From assembly GCF_000234355.1 (NCBI RefSeq), contig NZ_AGQV01000004.1, positions 62,001 through 126,000 on the forward strand: DNA of 64,000 bases. The letters are read 5' to 3'. Under the pieces are notes generated by a model. The model was not told where the DNA came from. It searched no databases and saw only the letters and a program-made list of their open reading frames with translations. Positions 1-8,441 of the stretch are shown piece by piece. Position 1 is the stretch's first letter. Every line of letters begins with the position of its first letter. The translations under genes were made by a program, and so were the position numbers. The DNA comes from Gluconobacter morbifer G707. GTDB taxonomy: Bacteria > Pseudomonadota > Alphaproteobacteria > Acetobacterales > Acetobacteraceae.

Positions 1-860
1 AGGCGCATCGTGCGCCGGTTCTCCGCTTCCGAGACCTGAACGCGCGGGCCCACAACGATACGGCGTTTCGGCACGTCAATGCGCGTCACCATCTGGCGTT
101 CGCCCGTGGCGGTATGGATGTCTCCCAGACGCTTGCTCTGTCCGACCGTATAGCGGGCCACGCCCTCATGCCGGCCCAGAACGCGGCCCTGCTCGTCCAC
201 GATGTCGCCCTCGCCCCGGATTTCAGGACGCAGCTTCTCCACGACTTCGACATACGAGCCGCTGGGGACGAAGCAGATGTCCTGGCTGTCCGGTTTGGCT
301 GCGATCTCGAGGCCCAGTTCCTGCGCCAGCGCACGGACATGCGCCTTGTCCGGCATGTCTCCCAGCGGGAAACGCAGGTAATCGAGCTGTTCTTTCGTCG
401 TGGCGAAAAGAAACCATGTCTGGTCCCGGTCGGCATCGACGGGGCGGTGCATTTCCACCCCACCGGCGCCCTCGATGCGCCGGACGTAATGGCCCGTCGC
501 CATCGCTTCGCAGCCGAGATCGCGCGCCATGCCCAGAAGGTCCGTGAATTTCACGCCCTGGTTACAGGCCACGCAGGGTACGGGCGTCTCGCCCCGGGCA
601 TAGGCGTCCGCGAAGCTCTCCACCACGCTGTCCCGGAAGCGGGATTCCGCATCGATGACGTAATGGGGGAAGCCCAGCCTGTCGGCTACGGCACGGGCGT
701 CCATGATGTCCCGGCCCGCGCAGCAGGCTCCGGGCTTGGCCGCCTGACCGTGGTCATAAAGCTGGAGGGTAGCGCCGATTACCTCGTGGCCCTGCCGTTT
801 CAGAAGCGCGGCGACCACGGAGCTGTCCACGCCTCCCGACATGGCAACGAGGATACGCAT
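1..860 (-). CDS. mnmA: tRNA-specific 2-thiouridylase MnmA (partial, C-terminus beyond window)
   Basis: The minus frame is open from an ATG at 860 to the window edge (286 codons), so roughly the last 80 residues are missing. MnmA adenylates and thiolates U34 of Lys, Glu and Gln tRNAs using persulfide sulfur. The N-terminus carries the PP-loop SGGVDSS, followed by [17 protein letters not shown] holds the first catalytic cysteine, TGHYVRR follows, and QDICFVP holds the second cysteine. The start lies 6 bp after the ferredoxin stop. It is therefore the last visible gene of an operon with two cysteine desulfurases and a ferredoxin, which are plausible sulfur donors and redox partners. The family assignment is firm; only the end is unseen. 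Confidence 0.95.
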   Translation of the reverse strand, partial: MRILVAMSGGVDSSVVAALLKRQGHEVIGATLQLYDHGQAAKPGACCAGRDIMDARAVADRLGFPHYVIDAESRFRDSVVESFADAYARGETPVPCVACNQGVKFTDLLGMARDLGCEAMATGHYVRRIEGAGGVEMHRPVDADRDQTWFLFATTKEQLDYLRFPLGDMPDKAHVRALAQELGLEIAAKPDSQDICFVPSGSYVEVVEKLRPEIRGEGDIVDEQGRVLGRHEGVARYTVGQSKRLGDIHTATGERQMVTRIDVPKRRIVVGPRVQVSEAENRRTMR

Positions 861-866
861 GGTGGG

Positions 867-1181
867 TCAGCCCGTCTTCGGGAGGCGGACGGTCAGGCCA
901 TCCAGCGCATCGGTCATGACGATCTGGCAGCCCAGACGCGAGGTCTTTTCCAGACCGAAGGCGAGATCCAGCATGTCTTCCTCGTCATCGGTCGGGCTGG
1001 ACAGCTTCGACGCCCATTCCGGATCGACTATCACATGGCACGTCGCGCAGGCCAGAGAGCCTTCACAGGCACCTTCCAGATCGATGTCGTGCTTGTGGGC
1101 GATTTCCAGCACCGAAAGACCAACCGGCGCATCCACGTCGCGGCGCGTTCCGTCACGTTCGATAAAGGTCATCTTGGGCAT
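867..1181 (-). CDS. fdx: [2Fe-2S] ferredoxin, adrenodoxin/Isc type
   Basis: This 104-residue protein has the vertebrate-type ferredoxin cysteine pattern: Cys39, Cys45 and Cys48 ([10 protein letters not shown]), then Cys85 (RLGCQIVM). The acidic helix DDEEDMLD is typical of adrenodoxin-like and Isc ferredoxins. It is a cytoplasmic electron carrier, in Isc systems serving Fe-S assembly with the cysteine desulfurase. It sits between a cysteine desulfurase gene and mnmA, with only 22 bp upstream and 6 bp downstream, so co-transcription is very likely. No IscU, IscA or HscAB gene is nearby, so its exact partner is inferred from context. Confidence 0.92.
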   Translation of the reverse strand: MPKMTFIERDGTRRDVDAPVGLSVLEIAHKHDIDLEGACEGSLACATCHVIVDPEWASKLSSPTDDEEDMLDLAFGLEKTSRLGCQIVMTDALDGLTVRLPKTG

Positions 1182-1203
1182 GGGCGGTCCGTTCCGTTCA
1201 CTC

Positions 1204-2346
1204 TCAGGGCTGTTGGCAGGCCCGGACGGCAGCGATCAGGGAACGTGCTGCCCGGTCAATATCGGGCTTGGAGGTAGAGCGTCCGACCGACAGGCGCAAG
1301 CACCGTGATGCTTTCTCCGGGGAAAGCCCCATCGCCATCAGGACGTAAGAGGGGGTTACCTCCGCGGCTGAACAGGCGGAACCCGTTGAAATTGCTACAT
1401 CCGGCAGCCATTTCAGGACATCCAGCGCCTTCACGCCTTCCGGCAGGGAAAGATTCAGGCCACCGGGCAGCCGGGGGGCGCCGGCTCCGTTCTGTTCCAC
1501 GCCCGGCAGGTTCTCCTGAAGCTGTTTCCACAGATCATCCCGGAGCATTTCCAGCCGGATGGCGTCTTCTTCCAGCCGTTCCCGGGCAATGTCGGCTGCT
1601 TTTCCAAAACCGGCGATCAGGGGTGTCGGCAATGTGCCGGAGCGCAGGTCCCGTTCCTGTCCGCCCCCTGAAAACAGCGGAGCAAGCCGCACCCGGGGGC
1701 GGCGACGGACATACAGCGCACCGATGCCTTTCGGTCCGTACATCTTGTGCGCGGAAAAGGACGCCAGATCGATACCGTCCAGAGAGACCGGACATTTCGC
1801 GGCCATCTGCGCCATATCGACATGCAGCAGGGCGCCCTGCCCTTTCACGATGGGCGCCAGCGTTGCGAGATCCTGCACCACGCCCGTTTCGTTGTTGGCG
1901 GCCATGATGCTAACCAGAAGCGTCGGAACCTGAAGCGCTTCGCGCAATGCTCCGGGATCGACCTGTCCTTCCCGGTCCACGCCAAGGATGACTGGCTCAA
2001 ATCCCTCCGCCGCCAGATCCCGGACGGATTCCAGGACACATTTATGCTCGGTCGCGATGGTGATGATGCGACGTCGTAGATTGCCCATGCGCGCGGCATG
2101 GCGGGCTGCCCCCTTGATGGCGAGATTGTTCGCTTCCGTCGCGCCGGATGTGAACACGATCTCCCGGGCCTCGGCCCCGACAAGCCGAGCCACGCTTTCG
2201 CGCGCCTGCTCCACAGCGGCGGCGGCGGCCAGACCTGGTTCATGCACGCTGTGCGGATTGCCGAAATCCTGCGCGAACCAGGGCAGCATCGTCTCCAGAA
2301 CCGCGGGATCGCAGGGTGTAGTGGAAAAATGATCGAGATAGATCAT
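1204..2346 (-). CDS. Cysteine desulfurase (IscS/NifS family), copy 1
   Basis: This is a PLP-dependent aminotransferase-fold enzyme of 380 residues that releases sulfur from L-cysteine as an enzyme persulfide. The start [10 protein letters not shown] at 2346 is preferred over an upstream one because GGGAGAAG precedes it and the family begins at YLD. The PLP lysine is Lys201 ([11 protein letters not shown]), the ATEHK stretch is residues 98-102, and the catalytic loop cysteine is Cys325 ([10 protein letters not shown]). It lies between a second, divergent desulfurase and a ferredoxin. In this context it probably feeds MnmA and/or Fe-S assembly. Which paralog is the housekeeping IscS cannot be decided from sequence alone. 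Confidence 0.93.
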   Translation of the reverse strand: MIYLDHFSTTPCDPAVLETMLPWFAQDFGNPHSVHEPGLAAAAAVEQARESVARLVGAEAREIVFTSGATEANNLAIKGAARHAARMGNLRRRIITIATEHKCVLESVRDLAAEGFEPVILGVDREGQVDPGALREALQVPTLLVSIMAANNETGVVQDLATLAPIVKGQGALLHVDMAQMAAKCPVSLDGIDLASFSAHKMYGPKGIGALYVRRRPRVRLAPLFSGGGQERDLRSGTLPTPLIAGFGKAADIARERLEEDAIRLEMLRDDLWKQLQENLPGVEQNGAGAPRLPGGLNLSLPEGVKALDVLKWLPDVAISTGSACSAAEVTPSYVLMAMGLSPEKASRCLRLSVGRSTSKPDIDRAARSLIAAVRACQQP

Positions 2347-2476
2347 GGACCGTTCTTCTCCCGCCGGGTCAGGATGTGAAGAGAGAAATCCGGAAGACCT
2401 GTCCGGAGGCACTTCCGGGACGTGTCTATCGGCTGCCGTTCCACCACGGGGCCGCAGCGAGGCAGGACCGGCATTG

Positions 2477-3580
2477 TCAGTTCTTTCCCAGACGCCCGGC
2501 CATCATGGCATAGGCCTCGCAGAAGGCTTCGACTTCCTCTTCCCGGATGTTCCAAGGCAGCGACACGCGGATGGCCTGTCTGGCCCCGGCAGTTTCTCCC
2601 ATGGCTGTCAGAACATGGGAGGCCGAAACCTTCCCGGAGGAACAGGCTGATCCGGCAGAAACGCAGAACCCCGCGAGATCCAGCGTCATGAGCTGCACCT
2701 GAGCCGCCACGCCATCAAGGATCAGGCAGCTCGTATTCGGCAACCGTAGCGCGTTACGCCCGGCCACACGGGCACCGGCCGCGATGGCGACCTGCTCCAC
2801 TTGCTCGCGCAGGGCCTCGATCGGGCGCCAGTCCTGTTTCCGCGCTTCGTCGAAAGCCGCCGCCATGCCAAGAATGGCTGGCAAGGGCTGCGTTCCGCCC
2901 CGCCGTCCCCGTTCCTGACCACCGCCAGGGATCAGCGCGTCCATCGGCTCATCGCGCGGGAGCAGCAGCGCCCCGGCGCCTTTCGGCCCGCCCATCTTGT
3001 GACCGGAGATCGCCACGCTACAGTCCTGCAACGTGAAAGGCTGCCGCCCGGCACTCTGCACGGCATCCACATGCAGGTGCGATCCCGAGTCGCGACAGAC
3101 TTCCGCCACGTCATCAAGTGGAGCGAGCACGCCTGTCTCGTTATTGGCGGACATGACACAGACCAGCGTAGGCCCGCTTTCTTTCAACCGTCTGCGCAGG
3201 GTCTCGACATCCAGAACACCATCCGGACTGACAGGGAGAATTTCCGCCTCCGGAGCAGCTTTCAGGATGGCATCATGTTCCGTAGCACCAACGAAAATCC
3301 TGCGGTTCCGTCCAAAAGCGTGAACGGCCATCGCATCGGCTTCCGTGGCGCCCGAAGTGAACACGCAGGCCCCGGAAATCCGCCCCAGACCGGCACTGAT
3401 TCCGTTACGTGCCTCTTCCAGCAGACGCCGTGCCTCCCGGCCTTCCGCATGCACGGAAGAGGGGTTACCGCGCAGCTGCAGACCCGCAAGCGCGGCCGCC
3501 TGCGCAGCAGGGCGGAGAGGCTCCGTCGCATTGGCGTCAAGATAGGTCGGAGAGGCGTGTGAAACGGGGGCGTCTGTCAT
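2477..3580 (-). CDS. Cysteine desulfurase (NifS/IscS-like), copy 2
   Basis: This is a second PLP cysteine desulfurase of 367 residues, clearly paralogous to but diverged from the neighbouring copy. It has YLDANATEP at the N-terminus, the PLP lysine Lys195 in SGHKMGGPKG, GGGQERGRRGGT, and the active cysteine Cys313 in SAGSACSSGK. It is the first gene of the minus-strand operon (copy 2, copy 1, ferredoxin, MnmA) with 130 bp to the next start. It faces an alpha/beta hydrolase gene across a 137 bp divergent promoter region. Tandem desulfurases with a ferredoxin and MnmA suggest dedicated sulfur relay for tRNA thiolation; the division of labour is inference. Confidence 0.92.
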   Translation of the reverse strand: MTDAPVSHASPTYLDANATEPLRPAAQAAALAGLQLRGNPSSVHAEGREARRLLEEARNGISAGLGRISGACVFTSGATEADAMAVHAFGRNRRIFVGATEHDAILKAAPEAEILPVSPDGVLDVETLRRRLKESGPTLVCVMSANNETGVLAPLDDVAEVCRDSGSHLHVDAVQSAGRQPFTLQDCSVAISGHKMGGPKGAGALLLPRDEPMDALIPGGGQERGRRGGTQPLPAILGMAAAFDEARKQDWRPIEALREQVEQVAIAAGARVAGRNALRLPNTSCLILDGVAAQVQLMTLDLAGFCVSAGSACSSGKVSASHVLTAMGETAGARQAIRVSLPWNIREEEVEAFCEAYAMMAGRLGKN

Positions 3581-3633
3581 GCTTTCCAGATTGTGCAGAT
3601 TGTGCCAAATCGCAATGGCGTGTCGATTTTGGT

Positions 3634-3649
3634 GGAAATCCGGGTTTCC
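3634..3649. promoter_or_regulatory. Near-palindromic candidate operator between divergent genes
   Basis: GGAAATCCGGGTTTCC is a 16 bp dyad with one mismatched pair (T/G) around a central CCGG. It lies between the start of the desulfurase operon (3580, minus) and the alpha/beta hydrolase (3718, plus). Its position suits a repressor or activator acting on either promoter. I cannot assign a regulator; an Rrf2/IscR-like factor is only a guess from the neighbouring genes. Confidence 0.35.
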
Positions 3650-3717
3650 GAATCGATATACAGACCTCCACCGGAAGGCAGGACCATGATCCTGCCTGAC
3701 ACAGTGCGAGAGTATAC

Positions 3718-4383
3718 ATGCCTGAAGTGATGTTCGCCGGCCCCGACGGCCGGCTTGAGGGTCGTTACCACCACTCCAGCGAACCCAACGCTCCTCTTGC
3801 CCTGGTGCTGCATCCTCATCCGCTGCATGGCGGCACCATGAACAACCGGATCACCTATACGATGTATCGCAGCTTCGAGAAGATGGGCTTCTCGGTCATG
3901 CGGTACAATTCGCGCGGTGTCGGCCGGTCGCAGGGTCGTTATGATGGTGGGATCGGCGAGATTTCCGATGCGGCAGCCGCTCTTGACTGGATGCAGATGG
4001 TCAACCCGAACTCCACGGAGCTATGGATCTCGGGTTATTCCTTCGGTGCGTTCGTGGGCATGCAGCTTCTGATGCGCCGCCCGGAAATCAGCGGCTGGAT
4101 CAGTGTTGCCCCCCCGGCCAACGACTACGATTTCGGCTTCCTTGCCCCTTGCCCCTGTGGCGGGCTGATGATTGCCGGCGGGCGCGATGAACTGGCTCCG
4201 GAGCCGGGAATCCGCAAGCTCGTGGACAAGCTGAACACCCAGAAGAACGTGACGGTCGATTACCGCATCTTTGAAGATGCCGATCATATCTTCGCCAAGC
4301 AGGCCGACCAGGTGGCCGAAGCACTGGAAGATCACGTCATGACCATGCGGGGCCGCAAGGCACTGGCCATGGCGGCGGACTGA
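3718..4383 (+). CDS. Alpha/beta hydrolase (COG2945-like)
   Basis: This is a small single-domain serine hydrolase of 221 residues without signal peptide. It has HPHPLHGGTMNN near the N-terminus (oxyanion region), YNSRGVGRSQG, the nucleophile elbow GYSFGA with Ser108, an acidic residue in GGRDELAP (Asp157) and His190 in DADHIF. These match the cytoplasmic family often annotated as alpha/beta hydrolase of unknown substrate. It is divergent from the desulfurase operon and is closed by a strong hairpin at 4411. The linkage to sulfur-transfer genes recurs in related bacteria as far as I recall, but no function in that pathway is established. Confidence 0.88.
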   Translation: MPEVMFAGPDGRLEGRYHHSSEPNAPLALVLHPHPLHGGTMNNRITYTMYRSFEKMGFSVMRYNSRGVGRSQGRYDGGIGEISDAAAALDWMQMVNPNSTELWISGYSFGAFVGMQLLMRRPEISGWISVAPPANDYDFGFLAPCPCGGLMIAGGRDELAPEPGIRKLVDKLNTQKNVTVDYRIFEDADHIFAKQADQVAEALEDHVMTMRGRKALAMAAD

Positions 4384-4410
4384 TCCTTTCCCCTTGACTG
4401 TCATTCCGCA

Positions 4411-4444
4411 AAACGGCCCGCTTCCCCATGGAAGCGGGCCGTTT
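4411..4444 (+). terminator. Intrinsic-type hairpin after the alpha/beta hydrolase gene
   Basis: A perfect 15 bp stem (AAACGGCCCGCTTCC) with a 4-nt CCAT loop begins 28 bp after the stop codon and ends in GTTTG. The A/T-flanked symmetrical stem could act in both directions. The following 4445-4657 stretch holds no gene I can support and presumably contains the tyrS promoter. Confidence 0.85.
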
Positions 4445-4657
4445 GCATGAGATCCTTCTGAAAAACAGGTTTCAGAACACGGTCTAGGTTCCGGCTGAGG
4501 CGTTGCCGAAACGCGACAGGAACGAAGCTGCCGACTTTGCGTGCCGACCCCAGAGAAACCATCGCAGGATGTCATCAGGTGTGCTGTCGCGTTTTTTTGG
4601 CGGGCTGTGCTAGAAGGAAGGCCCGCTTCCTTCATGACAGTGTAGCAAGACCGATCC

Positions 4658-5911
4658 ATGCCAAAGAGTCCGTTCCTTCTCGAAGCCCAGGCGCGCGGCC
4701 TGATCTTTCAGTGCACCGACCTCGAGGCCCTTGACGAGGCCATGCTGGCTGGACCGGTCACTGCCTATGTCGGCTTCGACCCGACGGCGGACTCGCTGCA
4801 TGTGGGCAATGCGCTCTCCATCATGATGCTGCGTCTGCTTCAGAAGCATGGCCATCGCCCGATTGCCCTGATGGGCGGTGGCACGGCCAAGATCGGTGAT
4901 CCGTCTTTCCGTGACGAAGCCCGATCCCTCATGACGAACGAGACGATCGCAGACAATATCACCGGCATCGAGCAGTCCCTGCGCCAGTTCATCACCTTCA
5001 ATGACGAGGACCCGGCCAGCGGCGCCATTCTCGCCAACAATGCGGACTGGCTGGACCGGCTGTCCTACATCAACCTGCTACAGGATGTGGGCGTCCATTT
5101 CTCGATCAGCCGGATGCTGTCCTTCGAGAGCGTGAAACAGCGTCTGGACCGGGAACAGGGACTGACCTTTCTGGAATTCAACTATTCCATTCTCCAGTCC
5201 TACGATTTCCGTGAACTGAACCGCCGTCACGGGGCTGTCCTTCAGATGGGTGGCTCGGACCAGTGGGGCAATATCGTCGCGGGGATCGACCTGACGCGGC
5301 GGACGGACGGAAAACAGGTCTTTGGCCTGACCACGCCGCTCGTGACCACGTCTTCCGGCGCGAAGATGGGGAAATCTGCCAAGGGGGCCACATGGGTCCG
5401 GGCGGAGAAGCTGCCGGTCTTCGAATACTGGCAGTTCTGGCGCAATACGGAAGATGCCGATGTTGGGCGTTTTCTCAAGATGTTCACGGATCTGCCGGTC
5501 GAGGAATGTGAGCGCCTCGGCAAGCTGGACGGCGCGCAGATCAACGAGGCCAAGAAGATCCTCGCCACCGAGGCCACGGCCATCTGCCACGGCCGCGCCG
5601 CCGCGGAAGAAGCCGCCGAAACGGCCCGCAGGGTTTTCGAACAGGGTGGTGCACAGGCTGCCGCCCTGCCGGAAACGGATCTGCCCGCCAATCTCCTGGC
5701 GGAAGGGCTGCCCGCTTTCCGCATTTTCCAGGAAGCCGGACTGGCTGGCAGCGGCGGTGAAGCGCGCCGCCTAATCCGAGGCGGTGGCGGACGCATCAAT
5801 GATGACGTCGTCTCGGATGAGAACCAGACCTTCACGCTCGCGGATCTGAAGGACGGTATGCTGAAAGTCTCTTCCGGAAAGAAAAAGCACGTCCTGATCC
5901 GTCCGGTCTGA
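4658..5911 (+). CDS. tyrS: Tyrosyl-tRNA synthetase
   Basis: This class I aminoacyl-tRNA synthetase of 417 residues charges tRNA-Tyr in the cytoplasm. It has YVGFDPTADSLHVGN, in which HVGN at 48-51 is the HIGH-type motif. QMGGSDQWGNI is the tyrosine/ATP site and the KMSKS-type loop appears as KMGKS near residue 236. A C-terminal S4-like RNA-binding domain (EARRLIRGGGGRIND) ends in KKKHVLIRPV. Its length matches the bacterial TyrRS family. The gene stands alone between two hairpins. Confidence 0.97.
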   Translation: MPKSPFLLEAQARGLIFQCTDLEALDEAMLAGPVTAYVGFDPTADSLHVGNALSIMMLRLLQKHGHRPIALMGGGTAKIGDPSFRDEARSLMTNETIADNITGIEQSLRQFITFNDEDPASGAILANNADWLDRLSYINLLQDVGVHFSISRMLSFESVKQRLDREQGLTFLEFNYSILQSYDFRELNRRHGAVLQMGGSDQWGNIVAGIDLTRRTDGKQVFGLTTPLVTTSSGAKMGKSAKGATWVRAEKLPVFEYWQFWRNTEDADVGRFLKMFTDLPVEECERLGKLDGAQINEAKKILATEATAICHGRAAAEEAAETARRVFEQGGAQAAALPETDLPANLLAEGLPAFRIFQEAGLAGSGGEARRLIRGGGGRINDDVVSDENQTFTLADLKDGMLKVSSGKKKHVLIRPV

Positions 5912-5965
5912 CAACGTTCCAGCCCAGACGGTACGATACGGAGCCATTGTCCTGCAGAGATAAAT

Positions 5966-5995
5966 CGGCACATCATGGACAGAGATGATGTGCCG
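5966..5995 (+). terminator. Hairpin downstream of tyrS
   Basis: A perfect 11 bp stem (CGGCACATCAT / ATGATGTGCCG) with an 8-nt loop lies 54 bp after the tyrS stop. It has no T-run on the plus strand, so it may be a weak or factor-assisted terminator. Confidence 0.5.
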
Positions 5996-6132
5996 ACGGA
6001 CTCGGCAGGATACCGCTCCGCCGGGACAGGACAAACGATCACCACGGCTGTTCCGGAGGCGGCTTTGTCCGCTTCCGTCAGGGCGGCATCATCGGGAACG
6101 GATGGACTGACAACAGGGTTTCGCAAACGGTC

Positions 6133-7254
6133 ATGACGCCTGATCCTTCAGCGCTTCTTCTGTCCAGCCGCAAGACGAGCTGGCCGCGTTTCAACCAGTA
6201 TCTGATCGCCTATCTGGCCTATCTGCTGCTGTATCCGCTGCCGTGGTTCCTGAATCACAAGCCCACTCCGGCCGGCGTCCTGTTTTCCATTGTCGCTCTG
6301 GCCGTTTTTCTTCTGATGTATTTCGCCCCATACCGAAAAGACCGGTATTACGGCCTCGGCGAAGTCATCATGACGGCCTTGCTCGGATTTGCGACCGCAT
6401 GGACGCATGGCGACTGGGTTGTCTACAACATCTATGCCACCGGCATGTGCGCCCGGCTTCCCGGCCGGCGCAAATCCATTCTCATGGTTGTCATCCTGCA
6501 AGCCGGTCTGCTGGCGTTCTGCGCGTTTCAGGGCAAGTCCCTTCTGGCGACGGCACTGGGGATGTTTTTCAGTATCCTGACCTATATCGGTACATGGATG
6601 CAGTGGGAGCTGGGCGTACGCAATCTCCAGCTCCAGGACGCACAGCACGAGATCCGGACCCTCGCCGCCACGGCCGAACGCGAGCGCATCGCACGGGACA
6701 TGCATGATCTGCTGGGGCATTCCCTGACCGTCATTGCCGTCAAGGCAGAACTGGCGGACCGGCTCTCCGCGACCCAGCCCGAACAGGCTCACCAGCAGAT
6801 ACGGGACATCGCTCAACTGGCCCGGGCAGCACTGCGGGACGTGCGGGAAGCCGTTTCGGGAATGAATGGCGCTTCCTTCCAGCGGGAACTGGAACGGGCA
6901 CGCAAAATTCTGGAAGATGCCTCCATCATGCTGACGGTGAAGGGCATGGATAATCTGCGCGACCAGCCCCAGAACGAGGTTCTGGCCATGAGCCTGCGCG
7001 AAGCCGTCACGAACATCCTGCGCCATTCGAACGCGAAACACTGCTGCGTTACCCTGTCCTGTAACGCGTCAGGGCTGCTTTCCGCCTTCAGCATCGAGGA
7101 TGACGGCCCTCTTCAGGGCGGTCAGCCTCCGGACCGTCTCGTGGAAGGAAACGGTCTGCGCGGAATGCGCGCGCGCCTTGCGGCATCAGGAGGATCGCTT
7201 TCCCTCATCCCCACATCCCGGAGCCTCAGATTGACTGCGACCATTACGCCATGA
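6133..7254 (+). CDS. Sensor histidine kinase, DesK/NarL-type (HisKA_3)
   Basis: This membrane histidine kinase has 373 residues. Hydrophobic segments occupy roughly residues 15-170 (for example YLIAYLAYLLLYPLPW and VLFSIVALAVFLLMYF), giving about five or six helices without an obvious periplasmic domain, as in thermosensor-like DesK. The dimerisation box RDMHDLLGHSLTVI places the phospho-accepting His at about 191. A degenerate HATPase follows with AVTNILRHSNAKHC (N-box) and NGLRGMRARL (G-box). It overlaps the response regulator by ATGA and so forms one translational unit with it. The stimulus is unknown; no fatty-acid desaturase gene is adjacent. Confidence 0.9.
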   Translation: MTPDPSALLLSSRKTSWPRFNQYLIAYLAYLLLYPLPWFLNHKPTPAGVLFSIVALAVFLLMYFAPYRKDRYYGLGEVIMTALLGFATAWTHGDWVVYNIYATGMCARLPGRRKSILMVVILQAGLLAFCAFQGKSLLATALGMFFSILTYIGTWMQWELGVRNLQLQDAQHEIRTLAATAERERIARDMHDLLGHSLTVIAVKAELADRLSATQPEQAHQQIRDIAQLARAALRDVREAVSGMNGASFQRELERARKILEDASIMLTVKGMDNLRDQPQNEVLAMSLREAVTNILRHSNAKHCCVTLSCNASGLLSAFSIEDDGPLQGGQPPDRLVEGNGLRGMRARLAASGGSLSLIPTSRSLRLTATITP

Positions 7255-7856
7255 TCCGACTTGTCCTTGCCGAAGACCAGACGGTGCTGCTGGATGCTTT
7301 CGAGACACTGCTTGCTTTCGAGGAAGACATGCAGGTGGTGGGCCGGGCCGCTGATGGCCGGCAGGCCTTCGCACTGGCCTGTTCGGAAAAACCGGACGTG
7401 ATCCTGACGGACATCGAGATGCCCGGTCTCACGGGCATCGAACTCGCCGAGGAGATCCGCCGGGCCGCCCTGCCGACGAAGGTCATGATTGTCACCACGT
7501 TCGGTCGCCCGGGGTACCTGCAGCGCGCCCTTCAGGCTGGAGTGCGGGGATATATGCTCAAGGAAGCGCCGATCACCCAGCTGGCCGACGCCATCCGCAA
7601 GATTGCGGCCGGCGGACGCGCCATTGCGCCCGATCTGGCGGAAAGCGTGTGGGATGCGCCCCCTGATCCGCTGTCGGAACGGGAACGCGCCATGCTGCGC
7701 CTCGCGGAGGCGGGACGGACCAACCGGGAAATCGCGGAAGACCTCTCCCTGTCGGCTGGGACGGTCCGGAACTATTTTTCTGAAATTGTCCAGAAACTGG
7801 ACGCCCGCAACCGGATCGAGGCCGGGAGGATCGCTCGTAGCAATGGATGGCTGTAA
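7251..7856 (+). CDS. Response regulator, NarL/LuxR family (DesR-like)
   Basis: This regulator of 201 residues has a receiver domain and a LuxR-type HTH. The N-terminal acidic pair is AEDQ, the phospho-acceptor is Asp54 in ILTDIEMPG, and VTTFGRPGYLQRAL carries the switch Thr. The C-terminal helix-turn-helix is LSERERAMLRLAEAGRTN plus LSLSAGTVRNYFSEI. It overlaps the kinase gene by four bases (ATGA), so the two form a cognate pair. The target genes cannot be read from the sequence; the following J-domain gene starts 92 bp downstream and could be a target or a separate unit. Confidence 0.92.
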   Translation: MIRLVLAEDQTVLLDAFETLLAFEEDMQVVGRAADGRQAFALACSEKPDVILTDIEMPGLTGIELAEEIRRAALPTKVMIVTTFGRPGYLQRALQAGVRGYMLKEAPITQLADAIRKIAAGGRAIAPDLAESVWDAPPDPLSERERAMLRLAEAGRTNREIAEDLSLSAGTVRNYFSEIVQKLDARNRIEAGRIARSNGWL

Positions 7857-7948
7857 CCGCAAATAAAAAACAGTTGAGTTCCGAAAGGGGGTCAATGCCC
7901 GGTCAGACGTGATAGGCTGGCGTGATAACAGGGACGGACGTACCACTC

Positions 7949-8365
7949 ATGAAGATTCTTGCGATCATTGGGGCTCTATTTCTGGCCTACTGGGGGCTGA
8001 CCCATATCGGGCTTCTCCTGGTCATCATCTGGGCTTTCATGAAAGTCTTTCTGGTTGTCCTCGGCGCGCTGGCCTTCGTGGCGCTTGTGGCATGGCTTTC
8101 GATGCGCGCCCGGCGGACTGTCAGCAATGCTCCATTTCAGGCTCCCTTCCAGCCGGCCTCCCCGAACCGCACATGGTACGAAGTCCTGCGCGTGAACGAG
8201 AGTGCTTCGCCGGAAGAAATCCGCGCGGCGTATATCGACCGGCTTCAGGAGTATCACCCTGACAAGGTTGGCGCGATGGGCGACAGGCTGCGCCGTCTTG
8301 CGCTGGAGGAAACACAGGCCATCAATACAGCCTTCCAGCAGGCGCGGATTTTGAAAAACTTCTGA
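7949..8365 (+). CDS. Membrane-anchored J-domain protein
   Basis: The protein has 138 residues. Two N-terminal hydrophobic segments (about residues 2-28 and 30-52) are followed by a short linker and a C-terminal J domain (TWYEVLRVNESASPEE to the end). The HPD tripeptide at 103-105 (EYHPDKVG) is needed to stimulate Hsp70 ATPase. It therefore probably recruits DnaK at the cytoplasmic face of the membrane. I prefer the ATG at 7949 over a GTG at 7922 because GGGACGG lies upstream and the hydrophobic segment starts directly. A GC-rich 6 bp hairpin at 8370-8387 follows the stop but lacks a T-run. Confidence 0.85.
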   Translation: MKILAIIGALFLAYWGLTHIGLLLVIIWAFMKVFLVVLGALAFVALVAWLSMRARRTVSNAPFQAPFQPASPNRTWYEVLRVNESASPEEIRAAYIDRLQEYHPDKVGAMGDRLRRLALEETQAINTAFQQARILKNF

Positions 8366-8441
8366 AACGGGGCGTTTGCGGACGCCCTATCTCCCATGGT
8401 CATGGAAGGTTACACTTGCATGACCCTTCAGGAGATTTCTC

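Noticed and set aside
8370-8387. GGGCGT/ACGCCC hairpin after the J-domain gene as terminator
   Set aside because: Only 6 bp and no T-run; could occur by chance in GC-rich DNA.
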